DNA from: a virus
Length of the DNA: 39,672 bases
Strand: one strand, 5' to 3'
Virus record (IMG/VR): IMGVR_UViG_3300046318_000075
Location: 1 to 39,672 of that record
Shown piece by piece: positions 28,956 through 37,195 of this stretch. Position numbers and translations under genes: made by a program. Position 1 is the stretch's first letter. Every line of letters begins with the position of its first letter. A model generated the notes under the pieces. The model was not told the DNA's origin. It worked only from the letters and a program-made list of their open reading frames with translations, and made no database searches.

Positions 28956-29474
28956 TTAGGACTTAAATACTGGCTTGCCAAAGCCGACGATATAAACTGG
29001 CAGTGATTTCTTTAGTGCCTTGCCGTTCTTAGGCTTGTACGCACGCTTCTTAAGGCAGACTTCTCCGCCATTGCGCTGGTCTGCTTTCTTGCCCTTGCTG
29101 TCAGGGCTGGTGTTACCTTCGATGCAGGTTAGAGTTCCGTCTCCGTTGTCCTTAACCACGATTCCAACGTGACTAATGCGGTCAAGACCATCATTGGGAA
29201 AATCAAAGAAAACAATATCGCCAGGTAGTGGAGTCGCTTCATCTACCTTCTCCCATTGTTTCTTCTTGATGAAGGCTGTGGCTCCAGCAACTGTGCTAAC
29301 GCAGTTAGGAATCTTAAGCCCGACTTCGTTCGCACACCAGTTAACAAACGAACCACACCACGGTAGGAAGTTTGCCTTAGTGAATGCACCGTATTTAGTC
29401 TCATTGTCCTTTGGCCCTTCGATAACGCCGAGTTCTCCTCGGGCTGTCATAATGAATTGATTGCGCTGTCCCAT
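28956..29474 (-). CDS. Endolysin with CHAP / NlpC-P60-like peptidase domain
   Basis: 172 residues from ATG 29474, right after the holin stop; a longer frame from 29543 runs inside the holin gene and is rejected. FLPWCGSFVNWCANE gives Cys40 as nucleophile; RISHVGIVV gives His102; and CIEGNTSPD gives Glu119/Asn121 as the third residue. PLPGDIVFFDF is the usual CHAP strand. No cell-wall-binding repeat was seen, though the C-terminus is basic (KGKKADQRN; KKRAYKPKNGKALKK). It cleaves peptidoglycan peptides at lysis. Confidence 0.85.
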   Translation of the reverse strand: MGQRNQFIMTARGELGVIEGPKDNETKYGAFTKANFLPWCGSFVNWCANEVGLKIPNCVSTVAGATAFIKKKQWEKVDEATPLPGDIVFFDFPNDGLDRISHVGIVVKDNGDGTLTCIEGNTSPDSKGKKADQRNGGEVCLKKRAYKPKNGKALKKSLPVYIVGFGKPVFKS

Positions 29475-29475
29475 A

Positions 29476-29718
29476 TTATTCGCTCGCTTTCTTGTCCACC
29501 TTGGCAAATGCCTGGTTGATTTCATCAGCCGATAGGGAACCATCAGCCAAGAAGAATCGTGCTAGTGCTTCTAGCACTCGTGCTGCACCTAAAGCGCCCG
29601 CAAGTACTGCTGCCTGCCATACCTCAATGCCGACGAGAGAGCCAGCACCGATTACTCCTAGCGCTTCTGCTGCAATCACAGCGAGAATACGCATCATTAC
29701 ATTCTTGAATGTATCCAT
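29476..29718 (-). CDS. Holin-like protein with two membrane segments (80 aa)
   Basis: ATG at 29718 overlapping the previous TAA. Hydrophobic segments are about residues 10-30 (ILAVIAAEALGVIGAGSLVG) and 35-55 (AAVLAGALGAARVLEALARF). A charged, EF-hand-like tail follows (LADGSLSADEINQAFAKVDK). It immediately precedes the endolysin, so it is the best holin candidate. Confidence 0.75.
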   Translation of the reverse strand: MDTFKNVMMRILAVIAAEALGVIGAGSLVGIEVWQAAVLAGALGAARVLEALARFFLADGSLSADEINQAFAKVDKKASE

Positions 29719-29888
29719 TACTCATCCTTTGGGTTACGTAGTTTGAAGGTAGCAACCCAGATGAATAGCGAGGTCAGGATTAAATACCCGACCACATCTT
29801 TGGCTGACCCTTCGAGAACAACCCAGGCAATGAACATACCTAGGAGTGTCCAAATTTGATTGACGATATCTGAGAGGAAGTTCTTCAT
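29718..29888 (-). CDS. Small two-pass membrane protein (56 aa)
   Basis: Starts and ends in TAATG overlaps. MKNFLSDIVNQIWTLLGMFI, then AWVVLEGSAKDVVGYLILTS and LFIWVATFKLRNPKDE. It has two likely membrane helices. It lies just before the holin-like gene in the lysis block and may be an antiholin or second holin. Confidence 0.7.
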   Translation of the reverse strand: MKNFLSDIVNQIWTLLGMFIAWVVLEGSAKDVVGYLILTSLFIWVATFKLRNPKDE

Positions 29889-31243
29889 TATGGGTTTCTC
29901 CTGTATGTTGCAGCGCCTGCTAGGGCTGCTGCTTGAGTGGCTATGTTTCCTACAATCACTGCTGATACGAGGACCTTCTCGGACTTCTCTCGTACCTCTG
30001 GTGACATATCCGCCCCTACTGAACCCAAGGCATTTAGTACTGCCGCTGGGTTGGTAAACAATTCAGAGAGCAACTCTCCTGGATTCTGCAGTAGCGCAAC
30101 GGCTACGGCTTCCTCCTGTGTTAAGATAACTCCATTGTCTAAAGTGACTGTTGGAGGTTCGTATGCAATTTCAGGCTGAGAGTTTGGCGCAGGCTCTGCG
30201 CTTGGCAGAGGCGAAGGCTCAGGAGTTGGTTCGCTCTGTTCCTGAATCACTGGCTCCTCAATTGGAGTCTCATTCGTTTCTTCTTCTACTGGAAGTTCAG
30301 AAGGTTCTTCGACAGGCAATTGCTCTTCAACAACTGGCGTCTCTTCCAAAGGTTGCTCCTCTGATGGAGCCTCCTCATTTGTCTCCTCAACAGAAGGCTC
30401 AGGCTCTGGTTCGGGCAGAGGCTCAGGTTGAGGTACTGTCACCACAGGTGCAGGAACTGGTTGAGGTTCCACTGCTGGAGGAGGAGTAGGCAATGGTGCA
30501 GGCTGAGGTTCTGGTAGTTGCACTGTGCCTGTATCCACTGGCACTGTTGCCGTTTCTGATATTGGCGTCGAAGTATCAACGAGAACAGTCTCAGAATCGT
30601 TCACGCTTGAAGGCGTTGAAGAATCTGAGGAAGGAACGTCAGGCTGAGAAGGCTGAGTTGATGAAAGAGATTCGCTCGTTGACGTCTCGACTGATTGATT
30701 CGGACTATCGACTGTATGACTTTCAACAGGACTTGAAGGAGTCTGAGTTTCGGGATGTGTATCAACTACTGTCTGCGTATCGGAAGTTGAAGGAGAAGTA
30801 CCAGTCTCGGGAACATTTAATTGAGTCTCTGTTTCTTGAGGTGAAGAAGGAGAAGTTACAATCTCCAGCACCTGCGGAGTTTGAGTCTCAACAGTGGCAG
30901 TCGGGGTATCCGCAATCGGTAGCACGCCTTGATAGTACCGAAGAGATAAGTCGCTAACGCTAGTAGAGATAAAAGTTCTATACTCCCCAGCGTATCCACC
31001 TTCGCAGAACAGACGGGGTATATCTCCACGACCTTCAAAGAACTGGTCGCTGTTGTTCCATCCGACTGTAAAGGTTTGCTGAACTCCGTCGGGTTTCGCA
31101 CAAGTAATTGTCACCTGTCCAGTCGATACTGCATTAGCACTTCCCATAAAGGCAAAGCCTGCTACTAAGCCTAATGTTACGGCTGCGTACTTACTTGCTC
31201 TTCTCGCATAGGAGAAGGTAAATCTGGTCAACGCGTTGTTCAA
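29888..31243 (-). CDS. Secreted Pro/Glu/Ser-rich stalk protein (451 aa)
   Basis: The N-terminus is a signal peptide ending FAFMGSANA (about residue 38). A beta domain follows (VSTGQVTITCAKPDGVQQTF, with CAKP and RLFCEG cysteines that may pair). Residues about 105-360 are a low-complexity Ser/Thr/Pro/Glu stalk. The C-terminal 85 residues have NGVILTQEEAVAVALLQNPG and a hydrophobic end (VSAVIVGNIATQAAALAGAA) with TYRRNP. So it could be anchored at the C-terminus and span the wall. It starts at a TTG inside the previous gene, so the start is uncertain. Likely an envelope protein of the lysis stage. Not recognised. Confidence 0.65.
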   Translation of the reverse strand: MNNALTRFTFSYARRASKYAAVTLGLVAGFAFMGSANAVSTGQVTITCAKPDGVQQTFTVGWNNSDQFFEGRGDIPRLFCEGGYAGEYRTFISTSVSDLSLRYYQGVLPIADTPTATVETQTPQVLEIVTSPSSPQETETQLNVPETGTSPSTSDTQTVVDTHPETQTPSSPVESHTVDSPNQSVETSTSESLSSTQPSQPDVPSSDSSTPSSVNDSETVLVDTSTPISETATVPVDTGTVQLPEPQPAPLPTPPPAVEPQPVPAPVVTVPQPEPLPEPEPEPSVEETNEEAPSEEQPLEETPVVEEQLPVEEPSELPVEEETNETPIEEPVIQEQSEPTPEPSPLPSAEPAPNSQPEIAYEPPTVTLDNGVILTQEEAVAVALLQNPGELLSELFTNPAAVLNALGSVGADMSPEVREKSEKVLVSAVIVGNIATQAAALAGAATYRRNP

Positions 31244-31412
31244 CTCTATCCAATCGCTCGGTGTTGATATTAACTGCGTCCCTCATACTGCCACCACCAT
31301 TGGGCTTAAGTTCAGCCAAGTAGTGTTTTACTAACCAACGTATTGCTGCATTAAATCCTGCAAGCAATGTCATTATTGCTACGGCAAATCCTGCCCATTC
31401 TGCGGCACTCAT
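31191..31412 (-). CDS. Small membrane protein with coiled-coil tail (73 aa)
   Basis: The start overlaps the previous gene's stop (TAATG). A membrane segment is about residues 5-25 (EWAGFAVAIMTLLAGFNAAI), then basic RWLVKHYLAELKPNGGG, and a heptad-like tail (NTERLDRVEQRVDQIYLLLC). This layout is frequent just upstream of actinophage lysis genes. A holin accessory or anchored spanin-like part is possible. Confidence 0.7.
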   Translation of the reverse strand: MSAAEWAGFAVAIMTLLAGFNAAIRWLVKHYLAELKPNGGGSMRDAVNINTERLDRVEQRVDQIYLLLCEKSK

Positions 31413-33385
31413 TAGACCGTCCTAATTGTTATGTTGATTACTCCACCAAATCCATCAAATTGCTTGTCAGGTGGTGTGAGTCGGTTAAATGAAATCTGCT
31501 CGATAACTGCTTGACGTGATTCACCAGTAGATAAATCCTGCCAAGTGATTACGTCACCAGATTCTTCAATGTCCTCTAGTGCTTGAATCTTGTCGAAGGC
31601 ACGGCCTTCATATCCAACTACTACGTTGTAGCGGTCAGTCTCTACGTCATAGCAATAGACAGGGAACTGAATGATTCGCTGACGAGGAGTAGCAATAGTT
31701 GCCTTAGCCTGATATCCCTTAAAGATTGGGCCACGGCTAGTAGTTGTAGCATCACGTGAGAGGATGAACTTGTAGGCTACGTACTCTTGTGCCGTGGCAG
31801 GGTTGTTAGTACCTACCTCAATCGGTGCAACTGTTGCATCGTATGCAATGTGGTCGTACTCAACACCGTTCTTATCTACTGTCTCAAGTGTCATAGAACC
31901 GTAGGTAAAGTCTCCACGTCCAAGAAGGCGCTTGAAGTTCTTAGGCTCAAGAGTTCCATAGCGGATGTTACCCGTAGTTATGTATCCTGATGTGCGAAGA
32001 GTTGTCTCGTCTTCGATGTATATACCACCACTTGCTGATGATGCGTATGCGGTAACAAATACAAGACGGTCTGTGCCATTTGCAAAAGCACATCCAGTTG
32101 TTGGGTGCCCAGTTACGCCATCCATATACAAGTCATTAGCCCAAGCAAAGCGTAGGGTTTCAATCTCATTGGATAGGTCAATGCGGATTACTCCAGCATC
32201 ACCGTCTACGCCAGTAGCGCACCATACATAGTGGTCACGTGCGGCAAAGTCATAGCAAGGCTGTGATGTTTCTACAATCAGCGGGCCATAGTTAAGTGAG
32301 CCATCCTGGTCAGAAACTGCAGCAACTCGCACACCCTTATTGGTTCCGATAAGCATATAGCCTAGGTAGTAATAAATCTTATGTACAATCTCACCTACTG
32401 GTAGTTCTGCTGCTACCACTGCGCTAGTCAGCGACGGCATAACTCCTGCTGTAGAAAGAGTAAACTTCTGAATAGTAGACTGAATGCCGTTGTATCCAGC
32501 AATGTAGATTGCGGGCCCAGATGCTGCCACCGAAGTGTAGACGTGAGTGGTAGTTGGGTGGGTGTATACCGCTGTCGGCATCGCAGATGCTGAGGTAGAA
32601 AACTCGAAGACTTTGTTGTTAGCGCACATTACGATACGGTCTTTAACGTACTCCATTGCCGCATTAGTAACTGCGCCAATCTCGTCGAACATTGTGACTA
32701 CGTCTCCAGTAGATGCTGAAGAGCCAGTCAAAGGCTTCTTATATACAGTCTTCTTGGTTGCTGTATTAGTAATCCAGTAGGCGTATGTTCCATCGTCACA
32801 GATGGCATATACTGGAGCATCTGTTCCTGTGTTGTAATCAATAAAGTGAGTGACTGTTCCATCCACTGCAATCTTATCTACATCATACTCATCGTGAAGC
32901 AAGACTCCAGACGTAGTGTTCCACTTGATAGAGCGCACGTGCTGTTGCACATTGCCATTGGATGCAATAGGACCAGTAGTTTCGTGAGTTGCCGTGCAAG
33001 ATGAGAGCAGCGTAACTTGTCCCTTGGTCCAGACATCGACTCCCTTAGAGTCGGCAAAGCGATAGTGCCCATTCTCATCAGTTGTCGCAGGGTCAAAGAA
33101 CTTGATACCTGAACCTGAGTGGAATGACATCTGGCTACGCAACCACCAACCAGTCAGGGATTGCTCGCCTGGCTCCTGGCCATTGTCGAACTGGTCCTTG
33201 CGAAAGGGTGCAGTCTGACGTGTGTATGGACGTGCATCATTGATTGCATAAATAAATGGGAGTCCACCGATTGCTGTGTCATAAGACATATCAGTGTTCT
33301 GCCAGAGAGCGGTAGAAGAGACTACGCCAATGTCAACGGCAATAGCACGGGTACTTCTACCCTCGGTTATATCACGACCCGCCAA
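31412..33385 (-). CDS. Large beta-rich tail protein (657 aa)
   Basis: TTG start at 33385 with GGAGG six bases upstream. Repeated short beta blades (YAICDDGTYAYWITNTATKK; KIYYYLGYMLIGTNKGVRV; ARDHYVWCATGVDGDAGVI) resemble a beta-propeller. The C-terminus is beta again (GYEGRAFDKIQALEDIEESG). A propeller next to the adaptor and fibres is what one expects of the nozzle protein of short-tailed phages (T7 gp12 class). Confidence in that equivalence is moderate; a tailspike or fibre hub is the alternative. Confidence 0.6.
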   Translation of the reverse strand: MAGRDITEGRSTRAIAVDIGVVSSTALWQNTDMSYDTAIGGLPFIYAINDARPYTRQTAPFRKDQFDNGQEPGEQSLTGWWLRSQMSFHSGSGIKFFDPATTDENGHYRFADSKGVDVWTKGQVTLLSSCTATHETTGPIASNGNVQQHVRSIKWNTTSGVLLHDEYDVDKIAVDGTVTHFIDYNTGTDAPVYAICDDGTYAYWITNTATKKTVYKKPLTGSSASTGDVVTMFDEIGAVTNAAMEYVKDRIVMCANNKVFEFSTSASAMPTAVYTHPTTTHVYTSVAASGPAIYIAGYNGIQSTIQKFTLSTAGVMPSLTSAVVAAELPVGEIVHKIYYYLGYMLIGTNKGVRVAAVSDQDGSLNYGPLIVETSQPCYDFAARDHYVWCATGVDGDAGVIRIDLSNEIETLRFAWANDLYMDGVTGHPTTGCAFANGTDRLVFVTAYASSASGGIYIEDETTLRTSGYITTGNIRYGTLEPKNFKRLLGRGDFTYGSMTLETVDKNGVEYDHIAYDATVAPIEVGTNNPATAQEYVAYKFILSRDATTTSRGPIFKGYQAKATIATPRQRIIQFPVYCYDVETDRYNVVVGYEGRAFDKIQALEDIEESGDVITWQDLSTGESRQAVIEQISFNRLTPPDKQFDGFGGVINITIRTV

Positions 33386-33408
33386 GGGACACCTCCACTA
33401 CATAGGAA

Positions 33409-33645
33409 TTAAAGAACGATTGTTGCTGCTTCTTCTTCGGTCAACTTCTGACCTGCAATTAACTTAGCCTTAGCACTAGCCTTGAGCGCTGCAAGCGCTG
33501 TCGCTGCTGCAGCCTCTTCTTCACGTCGAGTTGCGGCTTCAATGCCTGCAATCTCACGCTCGTTGATTTCATCTGGTGTAAGTTCGATGTACTCTTCCTT
33601 GCCAGTAGACAAATCGACTACCAACTTCATTGGCTTAGTTGTCAT
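33409..33645 (-). CDS. Small Ala/Glu-rich tail-module protein (78 aa)
   Basis: Overlaps the end of the HNH gene by 11 bases. MTTKPMKLVVDLSTGKEEYI, then LTPDEINEREIAGIEAATR and a long helix (EEEAAAATALAALKASAKAK). The final LTEEEAATIVL is a helix-turn. It is similar to small fibre-associated phage proteins that may act in assembly. No function proven. Confidence 0.7.
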   Translation of the reverse strand: MTTKPMKLVVDLSTGKEEYIELTPDEINEREIAGIEAATRREEEAAAATALAALKASAKAKLIAGQKLTEEEAATIVL

Positions 33646-34180
33646 AGTTAATTACTTCCCAATCTGTAAGTTTGTCTGGTGCATATTGCTTTAATATCTC
33701 TACAGCGAATCTCACTTTGTCCTCTACTCTCTGCCCAGAGGGCTGTGATGTATTCCACAGTTCAAGATTCTCGATTCGGTTATCTTGTCTGTCTCCATTG
33801 ATATGATGGACATTTTCGTTCCGTGTCAGTTTTCTACCTAAGTGCTGTTGCATTACAAGCCTATGTTCGGCAATAGTGTGCAACTCACCGCTAGGGTCGG
33901 GCACGAATGCGTAGCCTTTTTTATTTAGATACCTACCAGTAATCTTAGATACCAGCGGGTCGCCATACTTTCTAAACTTGGCGTAATGCTTATCGCAGTA
34001 TCCTTTTGTTCGATAAGTATCAGTGCATCCTTCGGCAGCACATTTGACTATGCCTCTGGCATTTCTTGCAGCCTTGACTATACTTGCATCTCCGTGTCTA
34101 ACAAATCTGTGATTATGCATATTGCAATATCCGCTTTTAAACTTGCGTTTTCTATCACAGGTTTCAAATAAACATTTCAT
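33635..34180 (-). CDS. HNH endonuclease with two zinc-knuckle repeats
   Basis: 181 residues. Two tandem knuckles, CLFETC-x10-CNMH (residues 3-22) and CAAEGC-x9-CDKH (47-65), are each Cys/Cys/Cys/His. The HNH domain follows (EHRLVMQQHLGRKL, then NVHHINGDRQDNRIENLEL; His125-His126, Asn128, Asn139). It is a free-standing homing-type nuclease inserted among tail-fibre genes. Its overlap with the next gene shows it is fixed in the operon. Confidence 0.85.
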   Translation of the reverse strand: MKCLFETCDRKRKFKSGYCNMHNHRFVRHGDASIVKAARNARGIVKCAAEGCTDTYRTKGYCDKHYAKFRKYGDPLVSKITGRYLNKKGYAFVPDPSGELHTIAEHRLVMQQHLGRKLTRNENVHHINGDRQDNRIENLELWNTSQPSGQRVEDKVRFAVEILKQYAPDKLTDWEVINYDN

Positions 34181-34184
34181 ACAG

Positions 34185-34523
34185 TTAGTGTACTACTGCC
34201 TTCCAGTCCAAATCCGCCTCCGACCATTGATACATAAGTCCGTCAGTTGGATACTTAACTGGTGCAACCCATTGTGCTGCGCGAGTCAGAATCCAAGATG
34301 GATAAGGCTGAGGTGCTACGAACCAGTCTTCAACTGGGTCATAGGTATAGCCAACTCCTGCGTAATTCATACGTATGCGGTTGTTGTATGAAGTCTGAAT
34401 CCATCGTCCACCTAGACCGAGTTCATCACGAAGGTATTCTTCGCCACGATACTCTTGGTCGTCAGGTACAACGAGGACACGAGTTACTAAGTTGTTCTCA
34501 TCTACTTCTGCAAAGTGTGCCAT
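34185..34523 (-). CDS. Conserved phage tail-module protein (112 aa)
   Basis: MAHFAEVDENNLVTRVLVVP, then GLGGRWIQTSYNNRIRMNYA, GVGYTYDPVEDWFVAPQPYP, SWILTRAAQWVAPVKYPTDG. This is the widely conserved protein seen beside fibre genes of cyanophages, pelagiphages and actinophages. Function unresolved. AGGAG is close to the ATG. Confidence 0.8.
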   Translation of the reverse strand: MAHFAEVDENNLVTRVLVVPDDQEYRGEEYLRDELGLGGRWIQTSYNNRIRMNYAGVGYTYDPVEDWFVAPQPYPSWILTRAAQWVAPVKYPTDGLMYQWSEADLDWKAVVH

Positions 34524-34532
34524 TGTTTCTCC

Positions 34533-35873
34533 TTATGCCACTGGATATCTGATAATAATAATTCCTGAACCACCGTTGCCTGGGCTATCGGAACCGTATG
34601 CTTGGCCAGCGCCACCTCCGCCACCTGTGTATGGAGTAGCAGATGCGTTAAAGTTTGCTCCACCACCAAGCCCGCCGTAACCGCTGACCGAGTGACCAGA
34701 TGGACCACCAGAGCCACCGCCCGCAAAGTAATAATTACCACCGCTGAGTTGGCCAAAGCCAAGTGCTGAACCCATTCCATTTAAGAACGAATACGTTGCA
34801 CCGCTTACACCAACTCCGCCAGCACCAAGCATAGGATTAGCATTGACAGCATTTGTTCCTACCGCTCCCGCTCCTCCACCACCACCACCGCCGCCGGTAG
34901 AAGAACTGTAAGTAGGAGAGCCGTTACCGCCTGCGTATCCTTGTCCTGACGTAGCAGAGCCTCCAGCATACGAAGCGCCAGCGGACATACCGCCACCGCC
35001 ACCAGAACCTCCCGCTGTGCCTGGGTTATTGAATCCTCCACCCTTACCGCCGCCGATTGCAGTGAGAGCACCAAAGGTTGAGTTTCCGCCATTGGTTGAG
35101 TTAGCCGCACCTCCAGCGCCGACAGAGCAAACGTAATCTTGATTTGCCAAAGAAGCGGATGACGCGAGTATTACTCCGCCAGCGCCTCCACCGCCACCGC
35201 CATTACCTCCACCACCACCACCACCTGCGACTACAATGTAGTCAGCGGTAAGGTTTACCTGTGGCTTAAACAAGCCAGTAGAAGTAAATGCGTGATACCA
35301 GTATGTACCATCAGTCTTGATGATGTCTCCACCGTCAGCCTTAGGTGCTAGTGCTGGTGTAGTTGCAGCATTGGCTATACCGTAGAGTGAGAATGATGAG
35401 CCTGCTACGAAATTTGTTGCATTGATTGGATACACAATTATACTTGTAATTGCAGCAGTATTCGCCCAAACGCCAGCAAGCATTTGCATATAAACTGTTG
35501 ACTGGTTTGATTCTGCTGCACTATCTGCTGAATATGATTTATAATTGCTAGAAGTATAGTTAGGAATATAAACTTCTGTGGTTGAATAAGTATTTGCAGT
35601 TCCAGAACTTCCAACAGTAAATCCAATTTCACTTGTATTGGTTCCAGATGCGGCTGCGCTACCGCTACCATTGATATTTCTACCACTTAAACCAGTAGTA
35701 ACTCCATTTAATTTCATTCCAAGATTAACTGAAACAGAAGCATAGTCATCGCGCACTGACGCAACCAACTTCAAATCGGTGTAACCAGTCTGAGGGATTG
35801 AGTCAAAGGTAACAGAAGAAGCAGATGCAGTCAGAGTGATGCGTCGCAATAGAACGTGATTTGCTGTAGCCAT
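34533..35873 (-). CDS. Adhesin-like protein: shared N-domain plus polyglycine domain (446 aa)
   Basis: ATG with GGAG upstream. Residues 1-170 are a beta domain with SSVTFDSIPQTGYTDLKLVA at the start and SSFSLYGIANA at the end. Residues about 205-446 are a Gly-rich domain beginning YIVVAGGGGGGGN and ending SGIIIIRYPVA, which matches the glycine-rich phage domain that can fold as packed polyglycine-II helices. Such tips bind host receptors. It is a close relative of the two genes to its right. Confidence 0.75.
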   Translation of the reverse strand: MATANHVLLRRITLTASASSVTFDSIPQTGYTDLKLVASVRDDYASVSVNLGMKLNGVTTGLSGRNINGSGSAAASGTNTSEIGFTVGSSGTANTYSTTEVYIPNYTSSNYKSYSADSAAESNQSTVYMQMLAGVWANTAAITSIIVYPINATNFVAGSSFSLYGIANAATTPALAPKADGGDIIKTDGTYWYHAFTSTGLFKPQVNLTADYIVVAGGGGGGGNGGGGGGAGGVILASSASLANQDYVCSVGAGGAANSTNGGNSTFGALTAIGGGKGGGFNNPGTAGGSGGGGGMSAGASYAGGSATSGQGYAGGNGSPTYSSSTGGGGGGGGAGAVGTNAVNANPMLGAGGVGVSGATYSFLNGMGSALGFGQLSGGNYYFAGGGSGGPSGHSVSGYGGLGGGANFNASATPYTGGGGGAGQAYGSDSPGNGGSGIIIIRYPVA

Positions 35874-35884
35874 TTACTTCTCCG

Positions 35885-37186
35885 TTACGCTAAGTATCTA
35901 ATAATTACAATGCCTGAGCCACCACTGCCGTTGCCGCCGTTTTCAGCGCCACCACCGCCACCAGTGTTTGGTGTTCCAGGATTGTTGGCATTACCGCCGC
36001 CGCCAAGTCCACCAGTTCCAGCGTTGGAGGCACCGCCTCCACCTGCGTAGTAAGTCGCTTTGCCTGAGATTGAGGAGATTGCTCCAATTCCACCAGAGCC
36101 TCCAGTGCTATCGCCTCGGAATCTATCCGCTCCTGCTGCACCTGCTCCACCGCCTCCGCAGCCGTAGTAAACTGCATCGTTGATAATGTTTCCATTTGTT
36201 GCAGTTCCACCGTTGTTGCCCTGAGAAGGTGAAGTTGACGGAGTATTACCAGCACCACCACTTGAAGTGTTTGCTGAGTTATAAACCATACCTCCACCAC
36301 CACCAGAGCCACCAGAGTTACCTGGCTTGCCAAAGCCGCCACCCGCTCCTGCAACAGGACCACCTGAGCCACCGCCATTTGATGTGATTGAACCAAACAC
36401 TGAGTTTGAGCCGTTAGACCCTGCGTTACCACCTGCGCCTACGGTTACAGTTGTTGCACCAGTTGCTGAATAACCAGTTGCAGTTCTAAAGCCACCCGCA
36501 CCACCACCGCCGCCTTGCTGGTATCCTCCACCTCCACCGCCTGCGACAACAAGATATTCAACATTGAGGCTTCCGCTAGTCGGAGTAAATGTTCCAGATG
36601 AAGTGAACGTATGTACTACATATCCATTAGATATGTCATATGTAATTGTTCCACCAGTTGCCTTGGCTGAAAGTACTGAAGCTGCGGCAATACCATAGAC
36701 AGTAAAAGTTGAGCCGACTGCAATATTCCCAGCAGACATATATAATGTTATTGAAGTGATTGGATTAGTGTTACGCCATAATCCGACTCTTGCTGCAACA
36801 CCTTGAGTTGCCGACGTGTTTGCTCTTGCAAGATTGCTTTTGTATGTGGTTGAATTAGAATAATTCATAACATTAATAATTGCATTTGCTTGCGTAGAAC
36901 CACCAGAAGGATATGGGTACCAACCAACTTGAATGCCGGTTGAGTTGGTGTCCCTGTAACTTAATGCATTTGTTCCATTACCATACATAGAAGTTGAAGA
37001 GTAGTTGCTTCCAGCATCGGAATTATATCTCATCAACATAATTGCATCATCAAGGGAGTATGTTCCCGCTACTGTAATAATTAAATCAGTATAGCCAGTG
37101 ATGCCAGTTAGGTCTAGGGTTACAGAAGACACAGGAGAGCCAGTTACTGTTGATGTCTTAAGTGCGACGTATGTATTAGTACTCAA
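35885..37186 (-). CDS. Adhesin-like protein: shared N-domain plus polyglycine domain (433 aa)
   Basis: TTG start at 37186. The N-domain runs from LKTSTVTGSPVSSVTLDLTG to VGSTFTVYGIAAA. The polyglycine domain runs from LVVAGGGGGGYQQGGGGG to SGIVIIRYLA, and about half of its residues are Gly. It is a paralogue of the 446-residue protein. The N-domains diverge more than the Gly domains in places, which suggests swapping of tips. Confidence 0.75.
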   Translation of the reverse strand: MSTNTYVALKTSTVTGSPVSSVTLDLTGITGYTDLIITVAGTYSLDDAIMLMRYNSDAGSNYSSTSMYGNGTNALSYRDTNSTGIQVGWYPYPSGGSTQANAIINVMNYSNSTTYKSNLARANTSATQGVAARVGLWRNTNPITSITLYMSAGNIAVGSTFTVYGIAAASVLSAKATGGTITYDISNGYVVHTFTSSGTFTPTSGSLNVEYLVVAGGGGGGYQQGGGGGAGGFRTATGYSATGATTVTVGAGGNAGSNGSNSVFGSITSNGGGSGGPVAGAGGGFGKPGNSGGSGGGGGMVYNSANTSSGGAGNTPSTSPSQGNNGGTATNGNIINDAVYYGCGGGGAGAAGADRFRGDSTGGSGGIGAISSISGKATYYAGGGGASNAGTGGLGGGGNANNPGTPNTGGGGGAENGGNGSGGSGIVIIRYLA

Positions 37187-37195
37187 GATTATTAC

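Noticed and set aside
30151-30489. Plus-strand ORF of 112 codons opposite the same gene
   Set aside because: Same antisense low-complexity effect; no independent start signal.
30493-30957. Plus-strand ORF of 154 codons opposite the Pro/Glu/Ser-rich gene, with a membrane-like start and a long charged helix, preceded by GGAGGAGTAGG
   Set aside because: It looks spanin-like, but it is the mirror of low-complexity Ser/Thr/Glu codons, all neighbours are on the minus strand, and the sense gene has a signal peptide and domain order. The SD arises from Pro codons on the other strand. Kept only as a remote chance; strand-specific RNA would settle it.
34859-36432. Alternate-frame ORFs in the Gly-rich adhesin genes
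   Set aside because: Produced by GGN codons shifting to Val/Ala/Gln runs; the true frames have conserved N-domains and coupled starts.
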